Part shown: positions 24,804 through 39,500 of the stretch, one piece after another | Position numbering within the stretch: the stretch's first letter is position 1 | How the letters are laid out: the number at the start of each line of letters is the position of its first letter | Origin: Agelaius tricolor | Lineage: Eukaryota; Chordata; Aves; Passeriformes; Icteridae | Direction of reading: 5' to 3' | Assembly: GCA_023055355.1 (NCBI GenBank) | Contig: JALJCS010000006.1 | Location: 32,804,501-32,868,500 of the forward strand | Length of the DNA stretch: 64,000 nt | Notes under the pieces: model-generated | What the model was told of the DNA's origin: nothing | Database searches by the model: none | Seen by the model: only the letters and a program-made list of their open reading frames with translations | Position numbers and translations under genes: made by a program

Positions 24804-27399
24804 AGCTGCTGGAAAAATATTGATACTTACAAAAGTAGACAGAATGAATCAGACTAGACAACGATGCAGGAGGACTGTGCAGATCTACATGCTGTGCTTG
24901 TGAATATGGGCAAGTTTCAGCTGACCAAATTAGTTGCCAGGTCCTTTTCCTTAGACCTCTCAGTGCTTCACACCTGGACACAGCTTCTGAATTGCTGCTT
25001 TTCAAGTGCAAATGTCCCAAGCGTGATGGGATGGAAGATGTGTCAGAAATTTGGTGGGATTTGTTACTGTCTGGAAGTGCTTATGCCGTGCATAGGCTAT
25101 AAAGGATGTTTTGGTGACAGGGTTGAACAAATTTTCTTGTTGTTGATGTAAAGATAAATACTTTTTAAAATGGGTTTACTGGTGAATAAAAAGGGCCAAA
25201 CTGGTACATTTGATGTCTGTGCAACCTGATTGGTAATACTGAAGATGTCTGTGCAGGGGATGATTCCTGTTGGAGTTTATTTTGCACGGAATATTCATTT
25301 CCATTGAAGTTCCCAGTGTTTCATCTGTCTCTGAGTTCAGAGACAGAGTGCATGCTGTACATTCATGTAAAAACTCCTGTTAGTTTTTTTGTTTTAAATG
25401 AATGCCGGCAAGTATACATCCTGAAGAGTCACTGTTGCTGTTGAAAGTCTTAGCAGTACTTCTGTTATTTCTTCTTGGCACTTCAGAAGGGCCATGTAAA
25501 AAAAAAAAGCTAAATACATTTTTAAAGTAATATGTTTCATGTGTTATTTCACATCATCCATTCCCATGAAGGTTGGAAGCAAAACTGAGGCTGATGTCAG
25601 TGGGAACAAAGTTAAGTCTACAATGTGGAGTTCAGACCCAGATTTCACTTCCTGTTAATATGAAAAGCAGTTTGAAGTAGTAGACTATAAAGTCTTTACC
25701 TACCATATTACCTGCTATTTTTCCTGATGCTTCTGTTGTTTATAAAAAAATCTTTCATACTTTACCTTAGACTAATTGGAGACTGGAGATCTATAATGAT
25801 CCTGCTATTCCCACATTTCAGTTGTCACCTAGGAATTTATACCTATACTTAGGATAATGAGATTTAGTAGGGTCATTTACACTCTGTGAGCATTCTATAA
25901 ATCACCATTACCCACTTGTGTATCATTTGGCTTTTACCTTTTCTATAATAGATAAATATTTTATACAGTCTGTTACTATTCATATTCTCTTTATAAAATT
26001 CAGCATATACTATTCATTCAGACAATGACAACAACAGGAGATAATGTGAGATCCAGTATTAGTCATTTGAGTGCTGTTTGGGGGGTTTTAAATAAAAAAA
26101 GAACTGAAAGCATAGGTTGCCTTTCAGTGCTCTATTTATTGTTTTCAGATGTTAAAAAGGCTCTTGCTGTACAAGAAATGGTTGTAATCACTTGCTATCA
26201 CCAGAGACAGTTAAAGCAATTGTGTTGTCAAATTACATTTTAAAAATCAAAACAATATTGTAAATTGCTGTATATGTGATCATTCCCAGGATATCTTTGA
26301 TAAATATCCATTCCAACACATTCCATTATGTTATTCCTTTAAAATTCCTCTTTCTTCCTTTAAATAGAAATAACGAAAATCTCTCTTTTCCTACTTAAAT
26401 TAATGCAGAAAATCTCTTTTAGGGTCTTTGCCATATCTTCTATAACTCTGACTCTAGTAAAGTAAGTGAGTGAACACACTGATTTCATTTTGTATTTTTG
26501 TTCTGCTTGGCCTGGGCTCTAATTTCTGGCTGAGCCATACTTTACTACCATTTGCCCAGACATTGTGGCACAAGGCAGTGCTAATTTTGACTAGGGCAAT
26601 GTAGACTTACACAGGCAAACAGAGGAGATGAAAAAGCACTGCCTCTCCAGTCCTGTTCTGCAGTCCTCTCTGATTTGAGCAAACTTTATAATTTCCTTTA
26701 TGTTCACAACTCCAGACAAAAGGATGGACTTGGGAGAACCAGACTGCACCAGGGGCAGTGGGGGAAGCACAATTCACCAGAGCAACTGACCACAGCACCT
26801 TGGTCTGACCTTGTGTCCTGGACCTGCTCTGCATCCCTGCATTGCTCTTACTCACCCCCAGAATCTGAAAAACCCAGTTGGGCTGAGGAAGGAGCACCAC
26901 CCTTCACTCTATGTGTTTAGTCATATGTTGGTGATTTGTGGTGGTTTGAGCCAGCTCTTACTTTGCCATCTAGATTGCAAAGAAATAAAGAGAGAGAATC
27001 AGGAGAAAGGACATGCACCGACAGATTTCAGAGATCCAAAACTCCTGATTGCATTGCATTTGGACAATAGTCCTATTAAATGTGAATCATTTTGTGTATT
27101 ATTCTTATTACTCATTCACCTCATATAACAGGCTCGATCCAAGCACTGCTGAAGTCTTTCCACTGACTTTACTGGAGTGGGATCAGGTCCTCAGTGCCAC
27201 ATTAGCTGGGTGCTTCCATGTCTAGTTGTAAAGCTTTTGTTTCACACAGCCTGGAACAAAACTGCAGAAAACGCATCCTTAATGTTAATTGAGTCCTTTT
27301 TGCCTTCTTTAGGTTCACTTTTTTCTACCGATGGAGTAGACTGATTTACTGATAACAAAGAAATGTATCCACATAATGATCCAATTGTTCAGGTACAAG
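24804..27399. other. AT-rich intronic DNA
   Basis: Nothing recognisable apart from a short stretch at 27161-27190 (ACTGACTTTACTGGAGTGGGATCAGG split over the group) resembling a decayed ancient amniote repeat. Confidence 0.6.
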
Positions 27400-27650
27400 T
27401 TGTAGCAGGGGAGGTTTAGATTAGATTAGGTATTAGGAAAATTTTATGACGAGTTGATAAAATTTGAAAAGGTTGTAAAGCATTGGAACAGCCTGGTGGA
27501 GTCACCATCCCTGGAAGTGTTCAAAAGACATATGAATATGGCCCTTGAGCACATGGTTTAATTGTGAACATGGTGCTGCTACTATGCTGATGATTGGACT
27601 TAATGATATTAAAGGTCTTTTCCAACCTTTAGGCTTCTATGATTTTATGT
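27400..27650 (+). mobile_element. Old CR1 LINE 3' end fragment
   Basis: Carries the diagnostic CR1 tail in order: GGTTTAGATTAGAT, TATTAGGAAAATTTT, CATTGGAACAGCCTGG, GTGGAGTCACCATCCCTGG, AAAGGTCTTTTCCAACC and the terminal TTCTATGATTTTATG. It is about 250 bp, covers only the 3' UTR end and has many substitutions and small deletions. It keeps the GGAACAG..GTGGAGTC section that the copy near 40367 lacks, so the two come from different insertions. Confidence 0.92.
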
Positions 27651-28306
27651 TGAAGTACAGAAATTATTCTGATAGCATTCAGAAAGGAAATGGGTTCTTC
27701 GGGTCTTTGCCATGTCCTGTTTGCTTCGACCTCTGTAGTGAAAAGTCAGAAAAGGCTCTGGGTGAGCTTCCTTTGACTTTGAAATGGCATATTGGAATAA
27801 GTCTGCTGGACTTATCGATTTGGAAATATTTTAAAACAGTTGTTAGGTTGAAATGGTGTAAGTCTCTACGCAATAAAGTTATCACACCCAATAATGAAAC
27901 TGTATAAATGAAAATTGATGTACATTTCTCTGAAACATCTCTGCATGCAATATCTTTCCCTGAATATGTCTCTTTCTTTTTCCAAAATTGGGCCAATGAA
28001 TTGTGCCCATTAAATCCTAAATTTACTAGCTGGTGGTTGCTGAATCTGGCCCTTATTAAATGTCCAGACAAGCTTGTTGTAGTTTATTTTGTAGGACGTC
28101 TGGTTAGAACATTAAATACAACAAGGAAAAATAAACTTAAAAGTAAAATGGTTCAACCCCTGCCCTACTGGGAATTTTTTTCCTTGAATGGATAGAAGCA
28201 GAAACAGGTCACTGTTTCCAAGTGAATTATCCCAAATTTAAAATTGGATTAAATAATTTTTGCAAGTGTAAATATTACCAAGAAGCACTAATTTTTTTTA
28301 AAAGGC

Positions 28307-28425
28307 GGTGGTGTTATTTTTTGTGGGTTTTTTTTTGTTTTATTTTGGTTTGTTTTTTATTTGTTTGAGTTTGTTTGGTTTTTGTTTGTTTTTTGTTTGT
28401 GGGGGTTTTTTTGTGGTTCTGGTTC
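28307..28425. repeat. T/G-rich low-complexity tract
   Basis: About 120 bases almost free of A and C on the plus strand, built of TTTG, GTTT and GGG runs in a degenerate (TTTG)n pattern. Origin unknown; it may be a decayed simple repeat. Confidence 0.85.
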
Positions 28426-28693
28426 ATGTGATTAGATTAGTTTCTACTAAAATGGGAAGATTTTGCTAGAGCCAACAATATTTGCCAGTAAAAAGATTTT
28501 TTAAATAACCTTGCAGTATCACTCAGTAAAAGTCCTGTGTCTATTCATTTTTTTTTGCTTATTATGATTAAAGTTTTTCTTCTAACTGAGATCCTAGCTG
28601 TAATTCTTTTTGAAAGATAAATGAAAATTGTAGACTATAAAAAATATTGCATGTGAATGTGCCAGCCCATGACAGGCTGTGCATCTGCTGCTG

Positions 28694-28708
28694 AAAAAAA
28701 AAAAAAAA
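28694..28708. repeat. A15 homopolymer
   Basis: Uninterrupted run of 15 A after CTGCTGCTG; no retroelement body upstream is evident. Confidence 0.9.
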
Positions 28709-31700
28709 GCTGTTCCTTTAAATTTTTTTGCCTTTTGTCATGTTCTGATGTCCTCAGCAAATTTTTAACTTATCATCAGAGTGAGCAGTGTTAGGAATGA
28801 GCTTCTGTATTTCTTTAGCAGTCTAGCAGAAATTCCCACATTAATTTTTAATTACTCAAAGATTTTTAACAATCTAAGATCTGTAAAAGTCAGTTTTTCC
28901 CCCTGTTATTACACAGTAACAGTGATAATATCATATAATTCCCAAATTTAGTACTTCTCTGTATTAGACTGAAGGGGAATGGACTGTCTAAGACATACTA
29001 ATTAGGAAGTTCATTGACAGTAGGTCTGTAATCCCTATAATAAATTATTTTGAGAAATTCTCAGGAATGTGTAGTTACTATAGACATCACATGCACCAGT
29101 ACACTCAGCAAGCTGGGATGTTTTCAATAATGAAGCTTTGGTACACTGTGTGTTAAGATTTGCAATATTCCATCACAAAAGCTCTCAGAACAGTTTCAGG
29201 GAAGGGTTGCCTACTCTGTCACTCTCTTTCCTTCCCAGTTTGAATTCTGAGCCTTGGGACATGTTTGGTTTTGGTTGTTTTAAAGTGGCAGGTTTTGTCA
29301 ACTTACTGCTCCATCCAGTCCTCATTAAATATCAGCTGTCAGGTCACCATCCTGCCAGGCTGTTCATGTTCCTTCCTAATCTTCTTGATATTTTTAATGC
29401 TTTCCTTACAGTTGCAAATACCTTCACATAATGTTGAACAAATTGGGTGAAAAGTAGCTGTTCCATGGTTTTGATTAGGAAACCTCCCAAAATTAAAGAC
29501 ACATTTCTATCAAAAAGTGGGGTCCTGAGTCATGTTCTGCTGAAAATGAAACATTTCCCACTTAGATGGAAATAAAAAAAGGTGCAGTGATAACAGTGCT
29601 GGGCTTTTCCACACATCTCATGTGCACAACCAGGACTAAAGTAGCGTCCTTAGTTGGTCACCATGTGGCTCTATTGGTAAAGCTCTAATTTGTTAGTTCC
29701 TCACTTCAGAAGTTGCTGGAGAAAGTAGGATGGGTATGCAAATGTATAGTAATGTAATTATTATGTATCAGCATTGTCATAGTGCCTGAAGAGCCCAATA
29801 AATTGTTCGGAGAATCTGTGGGCGGATGCTGAAGTAATAGGAAATTACAGTGACTGTGGGTGGTAGAACAGAAACCCAGAGGTAAAAATACCGTAAAATG
29901 GGAGATATTAATACTGAAAGTATCAACCAGGAACACAAACCTTTTCTAAAGCATCCCCTGAATGTTTCTGTAAAGCAGAAACATCTTCACATCTTTAAAA
30001 CTGGCAGGGCATCTCGCTGATATGAACAAACTCCACCGATAATGTTGCATCCCAGTGTTGTTTAGACATGGGGCAGGGAAAGCAGGGGCAGCACTGGTGT
30101 GATAGATGAGCTATGCAGCACTTATTGTCAACTGAGTATTACTTTGTGAAGTCATAATTTTGTATTGCTCTAATTACCAACATGTTAATTAGACATCAAC
30201 ATAAATAGGGCACTCACTCCCAGGTAGAACCCTGCCTTTAGAGAGTGATCCCTGAGCTGCACAGTAAGCTGTGCATGAATTTCCACACATTTCACAGACC
30301 ACCTTCTGATGTTGACCACCAGTTGAGTAACACTGCTCCAGGACATACTGGGTTTTACCCTACAGGCATTTGGCATTTGCTTTTTACACTTAGGTAAGAT
30401 GCTGTCTTCATTGCTCAGGTGGTGGGATGTTGCACTTTACATGGGTCCAAATGACTGTGTGAGGAGCAAAGAGAGTTAGATGTATTGAATTTCACCTCAA
30501 AGCCTTTAGTGAGCTTGAATGACTTTTTATACTAAAACGCTTTGAAGTACAAAGTACAAAATTCTCTAGCTTCTTAGAGAATCAAAACCTCTCAATAACT
30601 TCAAACAGAAAAGGGAGATGCATGTTTTAGATTTGTGGTCATAATTTTAAGGAGGTAGAACACAAATATTCTGGTTATCTCTTTTCACGTGAAAATTCTA
30701 GGTAAATTCTTACATCCCTTCAGTTATTATAAGTGACCCAGGCTTTTGTTTGAAAGAAGAGAGGAAAAAGCACTTTCCACCAGTGAATTTCTGCCACCCC
30801 TCACCTACTGCACAATGCTGGGTGACTGTTTTTGCTGAAAGAGAAAGCCATGTGCCAGCTGGATAGCTTCCTGCGGGAGCTAGGTTTTCCTTGGAGGTTT
30901 CCCATCTCTATACTAACTAGGCTTGACTACACTTGGCTTATTAGCTTTTGTGAACATCCTTGCCAAGGTGGGATGACTGTAGGTAAAATGAGTGCAGCAG
31001 GGAGACAGACAGAGGCAAATAAGTAGGAGTGATCAAAGTCTGGAGGTTTGCTGGCAGCCGCGCCTCCTTCCTACGCGCTCCAGCCAGTGGGTCCAGTGCT
31101 TTCCCCTTCTCCTAAGGATGAATCAACACATCCAAGCAAGCTGTGCCAAAGCAGGGGGTGGGTGGGAGACAGCCTTAGCACTGTACGACAGCTGTTGTTG
31201 TGCCAATATATTCAGGAGGAAATTCAGAACAAAACTTGCCTTTTGGACCACAAATCTCATTAAAGTTCACCAATGACTGGGAAAGAGCGGACTTAAAAGG
31301 TTTTTGCTGGTTTAGCGCTCTTACAATACAAGAAAGATACGTAGATGTTATAAAAAGCTGTCTTAAAAGTTTGGTGAAGGTTTCTGCTGCCAGTCCTAGT
31401 GAGACCCTAGAAGGGGTAAAAAAGTGAATTTGTCAGCAAGAAACATTTATTAGTGCATGGCAGAAAGTGCTTCCTGTTGAAATGGCAAGATTTGGCAGAG
31501 ATGCTGAAGTCAATTCCCTTTAGTTTCTTCACCAGGATTTTACAAGGAATCAGTGGTGGGAGCCAAAAGATGTAGAGTAGCAGTGATACTGTCTCAGAGT
31601 TTCTTCGTTCTTGGTCTCTGCTTCTAAATTCAGTAAAAATATGTACATGTATTTTTACAGGTAAGAATGTAATATGTATTTTATATGTACGTTAAAATGC

Positions 31701-33180
31701 ATACACGTATTTTTAATTATTTTCTTTCGTGGCAAACACCTTAAAAACCAAAGTTACCCCAAAACATAGAAGGAAACCTTTAGCTGGCACTGCATGAAAT
31801 GTTATAGTGCCAACTCCCAGTTTGCTGGGCAGTTAGTGTTTGATTTATACTTTCACATATGGGTTTGAGTGGGTGGCTCACAGCTTTTTGGTGCCTTATT
31901 TTCCATATTTTGTAACTTTGGTTAATGATTTCATTCACTGCAGTCCCTGTTTCCAACAGCAGAGTCCTACCCTTCATGGGCGGCATGTTTGTAACTCTTC
32001 AAACACTGAGCTCCTCCACAATGTTAGATCCCCCCCCCTTCTCCCCCCAGTTCCAGTAATGTCTTTTCCTTGCTATGCTGGAGGAGGAGGAGATCCTGTG
32101 CCAACTCTTTGAGCTCTCACTCAGCTGCTGCCTTCTCAACTATAAACGTTACCAAGCGCCCCCGTTGTTTTCATTCTCCATCCGTATACTCTATACTCAC
32201 TTGGAAGTGAACCTTATGGAAATTCTGGGTTTGTGAAGAACCTCGCAGATATTTCCACTTGAAATGCCATGGTAGCAACAACACACTGTGCTTGCAGTTT
32301 GCTGTCCACCTAGTGACCTTGAGCTGCTTTGCAGCCACTGAAGAGTGAGATGCTGAGGTGGTGGCAGCTGTGCCCAAGGACCTGTGAGGGCCTGAACAGG
32401 GGTGCACAGGAGGGTTTTACTAGGGGGGAAATGAAAGAGAGTACAATGAAAAGGTGCCCACACACACATGGGTGTGTGCGCATCTGCACAGTCTTGGGTC
32501 CAGATGAAGGAAAACACTCACTTCAACTACTGTTAGATACATATGCAGCACTTCACCTCTGCAATCTGTGTGTGCAATCACTGACAACAAAAATTCAACA
32601 AAACATTCTCCTTCACCATCCTAAATGGCACTATGATAATTTGCAATCTCATATCCTATCTGTTGTTTAGACAACACTGTCCTTTTAACACTAATGCAAA
32701 ACCACATCAGAGCAATGTGCAAGGTGACCTGCAAAATGTATAAACTCTGTGTCACCGCACTTGTATGAACAGTGGAATTTCTGGGATGCTGTCTGGCACT
32801 TTGTATTGGGCTTGTGTTGATCATCTGTATTGAAGAACCATAACCTAGCTGGAAAAGTTGTCTTTGGTGTCAGTGACACATCAAGGGGCATGCATAATTC
32901 TGTTGAGTTTGCCACACCTCTTGCATGTAGGCTATGGAATTCAGAGTAATGCACACAGGCATAGCTTTTCTGCAGTAAGCAGTATCATGCTCAAACTCTG
33001 TGCACTTTGTAAAGCCTCTTACCCAGATTGCTTATGTTATCTAGTTCATTCCTGGGGAGTGGGGGCGTGTTAGGTTTGCGCTGGTTTTTTTTCAGGGTAC
33101 TGCTCCAACACAGTATTTTGAGGAAGAAATTGAAACAGAGGAAGATAAAAGGTGTTCTGTGGTTTCTTTTTAATTGGAGA

Positions 33181-33201
33181 CTGGAGGCAAAGTGCCTCCA
33201 G
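33181..33201. repeat. 9-bp perfect hairpin with 3-nt loop
   Basis: CTGGAGGCA and its exact complement TGCCTCCAG around loop AAG. Confidence 0.85.
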
Positions 33202-36200
33202 ATAATTTCTCAGAGAAAAGTCATTGTCTTCTCCCACTCTTGCCATTAATCTCTAAAATTATTGCACAATTTCTGTTTAATGTGCTAAGATTTCTTAATA
33301 TGTTAAGACAATGTGGAAAGAAAAATTTGAACAGGAGGGAGCATGTTTCTTTGAATGTATAATTTTTAAATCTTTTTCTGAAGTCTTCATCTGTCTTGCC
33401 AGGCCTTTTGTGGTTAAAAACTTCATCAAACTCAGTACGATTAAAAATATGTATTTTTATAATGGCAATTCATCAAAAGAACTGGAAAATCCTACAAATA
33501 TTGGGAGTGATGGTCATTCAGATTTTGCGAAGATACAGATTGCTTTTGCTGTTGCTGTGTTAACCACCACTGAAAAAGGGGATTCCCATCATGTGATATT
33601 TTCAGTTCCAGAATTTTTTATGTGTTACAAAGGACAGTAGTGAATGTCAATGTAGTCTAATGTAACATGGGCTTAAATGTAATAACATGCCTAAAAATAT
33701 TGCAGTACATGTATGTTTTGCTGTGTTGCACAATAGCCATTATATTGTTTCCACAAACAAAAGTTTGGGTTCCCTCAGTCTAAATTTCTATTTTTATAAT
33801 TTAGTGTGCTGTTTCGTTAGTGAAGCCTTTTTTAATCAAACAGAATCAACAAGCCTAAATTTGAAGTATGCTGTGAATCCATGGAGTCTTCATACAAGTG
33901 TTTTTGGATGATTTGACCCTCACGTTAGTGTGGAATAACTCACTGGGATAGTCTCAGCAAGGACTCCCATTTTTCCAGAAAGAGGGTCACCAGCAAACTG
34001 TTGTTATCCACTCTAATTCTGCTGTCAGCACAAGCAGTCTTATGTTTTTGGTCAGCACATCACTTTGAAGTTTAGTAAGTCAGTGCAGGTATCTTTGTTG
34101 ACACTGTGATGCTGAGCGTCAATCAGAAACACCAGCTATTCGTACATGACCATGGCATTATTTGCAAAAACAGTTAGTCTGGATCTTCCCCCTCCCCCAG
34201 ATCACTCTCACTCCCTGGATTGTTCTATATCCAGCTCAGAAGGACATATTTATAAGACTTGTTATTCTGACTCACTGAGTTGAACAGTATTACACAACTA
34301 TTTCTCTGTCAGTCATGGGATAATATTGCCAAAACCTCTCTGTGGCTTTTCCTCTTTTCCTATGCATTTGCTGGTTTTGGTGGATGTTCTACTACTCAGC
34401 AAGGTGGGAAGTATTGAATGGGTATCAAAACACAGCCCCTGCTGCTGCAGAGGGTTACTCAAGCAACACTGTATAATGTAGATGCTCAGCAATCAACTTG
34501 GGGCATTGCGACAGTTTGAGTTGTTTTTGTTAATAGAGATCAAATTATGGGTGTAACTAGCTGGCAGTCTTCAAACAGACTTTTGCAAGCTGTTTACTCA
34601 GCTGTCCCACGGCAACAACTGCATACGTGAAGTGAATTCTTCCAGTATCTCTCCTGTGGTATATTTAATTTATCTTATTTTGCCACAGTGTGAGAGAAAT
34701 AAATCTTGAAGAAAGTAGGATTCATGTCAGACACTGCACTGCAGACAGGCTGTGAAACTAGCTGCACAGTTTGACATGGTGGGTGAAGATTTTGTTACTT
34801 CAGAGTATACTCTTACTTATTTCGCAGTCATTTAAACCCCCAGAATCAAAAGGAAGAAGAGACCAAAGAAAAATAAATCACAGTATGTCTAGTATAGATG
34901 AGTTTTATTTTTATATCAACATAGTTAATATTAATAATAAAAATACCTTCTGGAAGCAGCTGCTGAGATTTGTCTAATTCTAGTTTAAATTAGTATATGT
35001 ATAGTTTAAGTGGACATTATTAGGTCCACCCAAGAATTTACCAATTTATGAAACACTTGTAAAATAAACCATTATTTTCTTTTGCAGGGAAATCCTGTTA
35101 GATACATTTGCCTCTCAATCATATAACTTCTTATTTAAAATACAGTGATTTTAAGATCAGAAAAACACATTCATCTATGCCTCCATGGTTTTCAGTAAGA
35201 AGAAGATAACAAAAAAAAATACCCTTTTCAAAGTATGGACTTTGAGGACTGATAAAATTATATAGACCCTCCTTTAAAAAATGAAAATACTAAATGAATG
35301 AGGTTATCCATTAATCTTACTAAAATATTTCAGAATGCTGTTTTAATGCAAAAAAATTGCTGATAAAATTAAAGGGAAAGGATTGGGAAAAATTTAAAAC
35401 AACTTGCAGGCAGTTTTAACTGCTACTATATCCCATTACATTTTCTCTTCCACCTCAAATATAAGGAGAAAAAAAAATAGCAATAGTTCTTCAAGCAGGA
35501 GTGACAGAAAAGGGCTTGTGGTAAGAAATAATACTATGGTCTGATTCAGAATTGTGCAGGGCCAAACTGCCTGTAATACTGAAATACAGAGCAAACATGA
35601 AGCACTGCTTGCTGTCCTGTGAAGCTCTGTGTATGTGACTTGATGGATGTAGTGGTCTGAGGCATTTCTGGAGCAGCGAGGGAGGAGAGCTGGGGGAGAA
35701 GAGGGAAGGTGAGGCATTTGTAAGGAGTGAGGCCAATCGATCACTTCTGTCGGCTGCCCAGAAAATTAACTACTTTACAATTCACTGGTGTATATAATAT
35801 GTCATATTCCTCAGCTCCAGATTAAAAAGGTGTAGCAGTGCCACAGCTACCACCAAGACTAGCTCACTGTCTTGGGCTGGTGATCAAGTTCATTTGAGCA
35901 TGTGGAGCTGGTTTAGAATTTTATTTTTTTTAATAATTCAGAAAAATTTTAGTGGGCTGCTTTCGACATTGTTTTTTAAAACTTGGTAATGTCTAGACTG
36001 ATTTTTTACATTGCAAAACACACTGAGTGTCCTTTTCCCTGAAAAACGTTCCTTATGATTCATAGATCCTGGACACCCAGGTCCCTTTGGACCAGGGTAC
36101 TCAAGCTATAGATTTTCATTGTCATAAAGGTGATAAAATGTATAAACCTAAACAAAAATATCCCTGGCTGCCTTCTGAGAACTGAAACACAACCAGATGC

Positions 36201-36524
36201 GGTGCTAGCCGGCAGCGCTGGCGTGGACTCGGATGGACTGACGTGTCCAGGTTCTCAGATGACATGGAGCAGTGTAGCTGCCCTGCAGCCACCACCCAGC
36301 TGGCAGGGGAAGGGGCTGCCTGTCTGCCTGCCCACCTACCTGCCTGTCCACTGCATTTGGTCTGCAAACTCTAGCCCTGCAGAAAAAAAAGTAAATAGGC
36401 AGCAAAAGGTATGACCTCCTTGCTTAGCGTTACTTGTTTTGATGAGCAATTTCTGAATTGCTTTTTGACCGCTGAATGGTTGTTTATAAACCAGGGAAAG
36501 ATGAGAGACAAGAAAAATGAGACC

Positions 36525-36550
36525 AAAAAAAAAAAGAAAGAAAGAAAAAA
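36525..36550. repeat. A-rich (AAAG)n tract
   Basis: Eleven A followed by GAAAGAAAGAAAAAA. No 5' LINE or SINE body is recognisable next to it, so it may be a simple repeat rather than a retrotransposon tail. Confidence 0.8.
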
Positions 36551-39500
36551 GCCAGGCAACCAAATTTGGAATCACTGTCCTGCCAGGTGATGACAGAGTT
36601 GCTTCAGACTTTCTCTTTGAAGGTGCATTGCTTTGCTGACCTAGCCAGTGAAGGAGTGAATTTTTTAGCTGCTGAGTGGGCTACCTTGTGTAGAAAAGAT
36701 AAGCTGTGAATCAGAGGAGAAAGTTGTGAGAAAGAACTTTAAAAGAAAAAGGCTCCTTATTGAGTGCATCTTGGTCAGAGCTTTGGGAAAGCACAACTGC
36801 TGAATTAAGAAGGAAAGGGTGTCAGAGAAGAGAAATAACTTATTAAATTGTAGAGCAAAGTACATCCCTACATACACCCCTATGTTTATACCCACAACCC
36901 TATGCACATGATCTGTTTATCTGAATAATTCTGTCTTTGACACATTACATGAGAAGAATTGTACATTCACTGATTTGTTAGATGAGTTGTATCACTGGAT
37001 TTTTGTTTGCATGATACTGACTACCCAAAGTAGCCACCTAGTTAAAGCTAAAATAAATATCAACAGTTTTTCTATTTTCTGTTCCTAAATTAAGTTACTG
37101 CCTCTAGTAAGGCACACAAAGATTGACTCTTTTTGCATCCTGGAGACTTGCAATTCCATTGGCAGAAAAGAGATAAAAGGAGCAGTACTGTTGCCTGTTT
37201 GTAAGAAGGTCCGCACTCGGACTGTGGTTCTGGCTCTGCCACTAAGGATTTCTCTGATATTGAGGCAATCTCCAGGTTTTAGTTCAGTGATGTGTAGAGT
37301 GGGTGTCCCACCACATCCAGTGACACCGCCTCCATCTTCAAAGCAGTGTGAGGTATGGCAGCATGGACCTATGCAGAAACACCTGGCAACTTCCACAGTT
37401 GGGTCTGATGTTTACAAAATGCTTTAGGATTCCTGGAAAGCATGAAGACTTGTTGTTCACTCACAGCAGATTGTGTCACCAATTCCCAGGTCAGTTGCCT
37501 CATAGACCTGAATTAACCAACCCAGCACTTGGATATATAAAATATTTTAAGTAGTGTGAAATTGTGCCTGCTATCAGAGAACACTGATACAGCTTCCAGC
37601 AGAGCCAGACTCCATGAGTGCTGGCAAGTTGCCTCCTGCCTGCTCCTATCTGAAGATGGCCACCAGCTAGGTAGTGGTAATTCTCTCCTAAATTAGGCCT
37701 TTGATGGATCGGTCTTTATTTTCCTTTGTGTCTGCCTGATGTTTGAGTGAGCAATATGATTACATGTGAGTTTATTGAAAACCCAGGCTGCTGCTGTACT
37801 AAATAAAATCAATGAAGGCTCAGAATTATATGGAACAGCTTTGTATTTAAATGTAATAGTTTAATTTCACATTATGCTGCTACACATACCAGATTTTCTG
37901 CAATACGGCAGCAAATGCTTGTTTCTCTTCTTTTTCTGCTGTTGGCAATGCAATACCTGTAAGCTTCTGGTTTTGTCTTTGGGTTAGTTGCTTATATTTA
38001 TGATGGCAAGGAGTAAAACATATTGAAACAGTCATGGTTGCAATATTTATAGATTCTGAATGCATATTAAATTAGAAGCAAAGGAGAAGCAGAATTACAT
38101 TTGTTTTGTAACACTGTACAGTTGAAGGCCAGAACCACTTCTGCCAAAGCATCTGCAAATGCTTTAGCTCCTAGCTGAGAGTCAGAGCTACATTGCTAAA
38201 CATGGGTGGATGGTGTAGCACAGCACAAGTGTCACCCATTGAATGAGGAATCCCTCAGAGAATCTGGCGAGAGTAATTAATGAATCCATTTGGAAAAGTC
38301 AGTGCCCTTCAATTAGCCTGAATGTAGCAAAGCAGATGGGATCCCATCCTCCAGGGAGAAAATTGAGAAAGATCCTAAGAAATACTGCTTTGGACTGATT
38401 TATCTGGGTAATTATTAGCCTCATTTGCACGAAACTGTTCAATATGGCTGCAGTGAGAAAATTAAGAATTTATAAAATGTTGATAGGTGGTCTAAACTAT
38501 CAGTGGTAGTGGAATCATCTGTCAAGCAGGATCTTGGTTCAGAATATTAAACTAATCATCAGCCAGGAGAAGTAAAGACAAGCTTGAATGTGAAATTGAG
38601 GGGTGGAAGAGATATATTTACAGAGAACCTTTTTTTATAGAGGCTCCTTTGAGCTTATGTGTAGTGGAAACATTCACCGCCATCCTGATTAGATATTGTG
38701 TCCTGCCTTGAAATATCCTGGAAGAGTTCAGAAGGCAGAAGAACAAGTCTAAAGAAACTTAAAGAAAAAAAATTTAAAATGCTGATTTTCCTTAAACATC
38801 TGGTGGTGCAGGAGCAAAATGAGAAGAGCAATGAAAGAGCATTTGAGAGCATGTGTGTCTTAGCCTTATCTCAATGAGACCCTTCTGTCCTTGTCAGTGG
38901 TCTCATTTTTAAGTTAAAGCATTGCAAGACTTACCTGTATCAATGGGAAGCCATATGTGCCTTTTAAGTAGAAGATAAAAAAACTGGAAGCCAGTACAGC
39001 TAAATTGCAACTGTGTTTATGTATGACAAAAAAAGAAGTGAGAGAAAAATAAACACTGTTTATGACAGCATTGTAATTGCATAGAAATGATGGTCTGCAG
39101 GTTCTAGGGCTGGAGGATTTTTTTGCTACAGGGAATGACACTCCAGCACCCACATATCTTGTGTTTTTGGAAACACTTCAGCTCAGATAGCTCTAAGAAG
39201 CATTTTGTGCAACAGTTCTGAATTTGGAGCTTCAACAGTCAGAAGTCTGAGACTTTTTAACAAGTGGCAAAGAAAACTGATAGTCCTAGATAGGCAGAAT
39301 GAAGAAGTGGCCTCACCACTTTTCCAGCCCTCCTAGCTCAGGGAATTTCTCTGCCATTCCAAAGCCAGCCTTTTCCCCCCACACACATTTTCTTCCTCCT
39401 CCACAAATATCCCTTTCTCAAAGATGACAAGTGTTGGTGGGTACCTGGGCAGCCCACTCCTTGCCCTCTCCTACCCCTTCCAGCAGCCCAGTCCTGTAAT

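Noticed and set aside
27545..27907. 120-codon plus-strand open frame
   Set aside because: Its first third is the CR1 3' UTR tail and the rest is unrecognised; not a gene.
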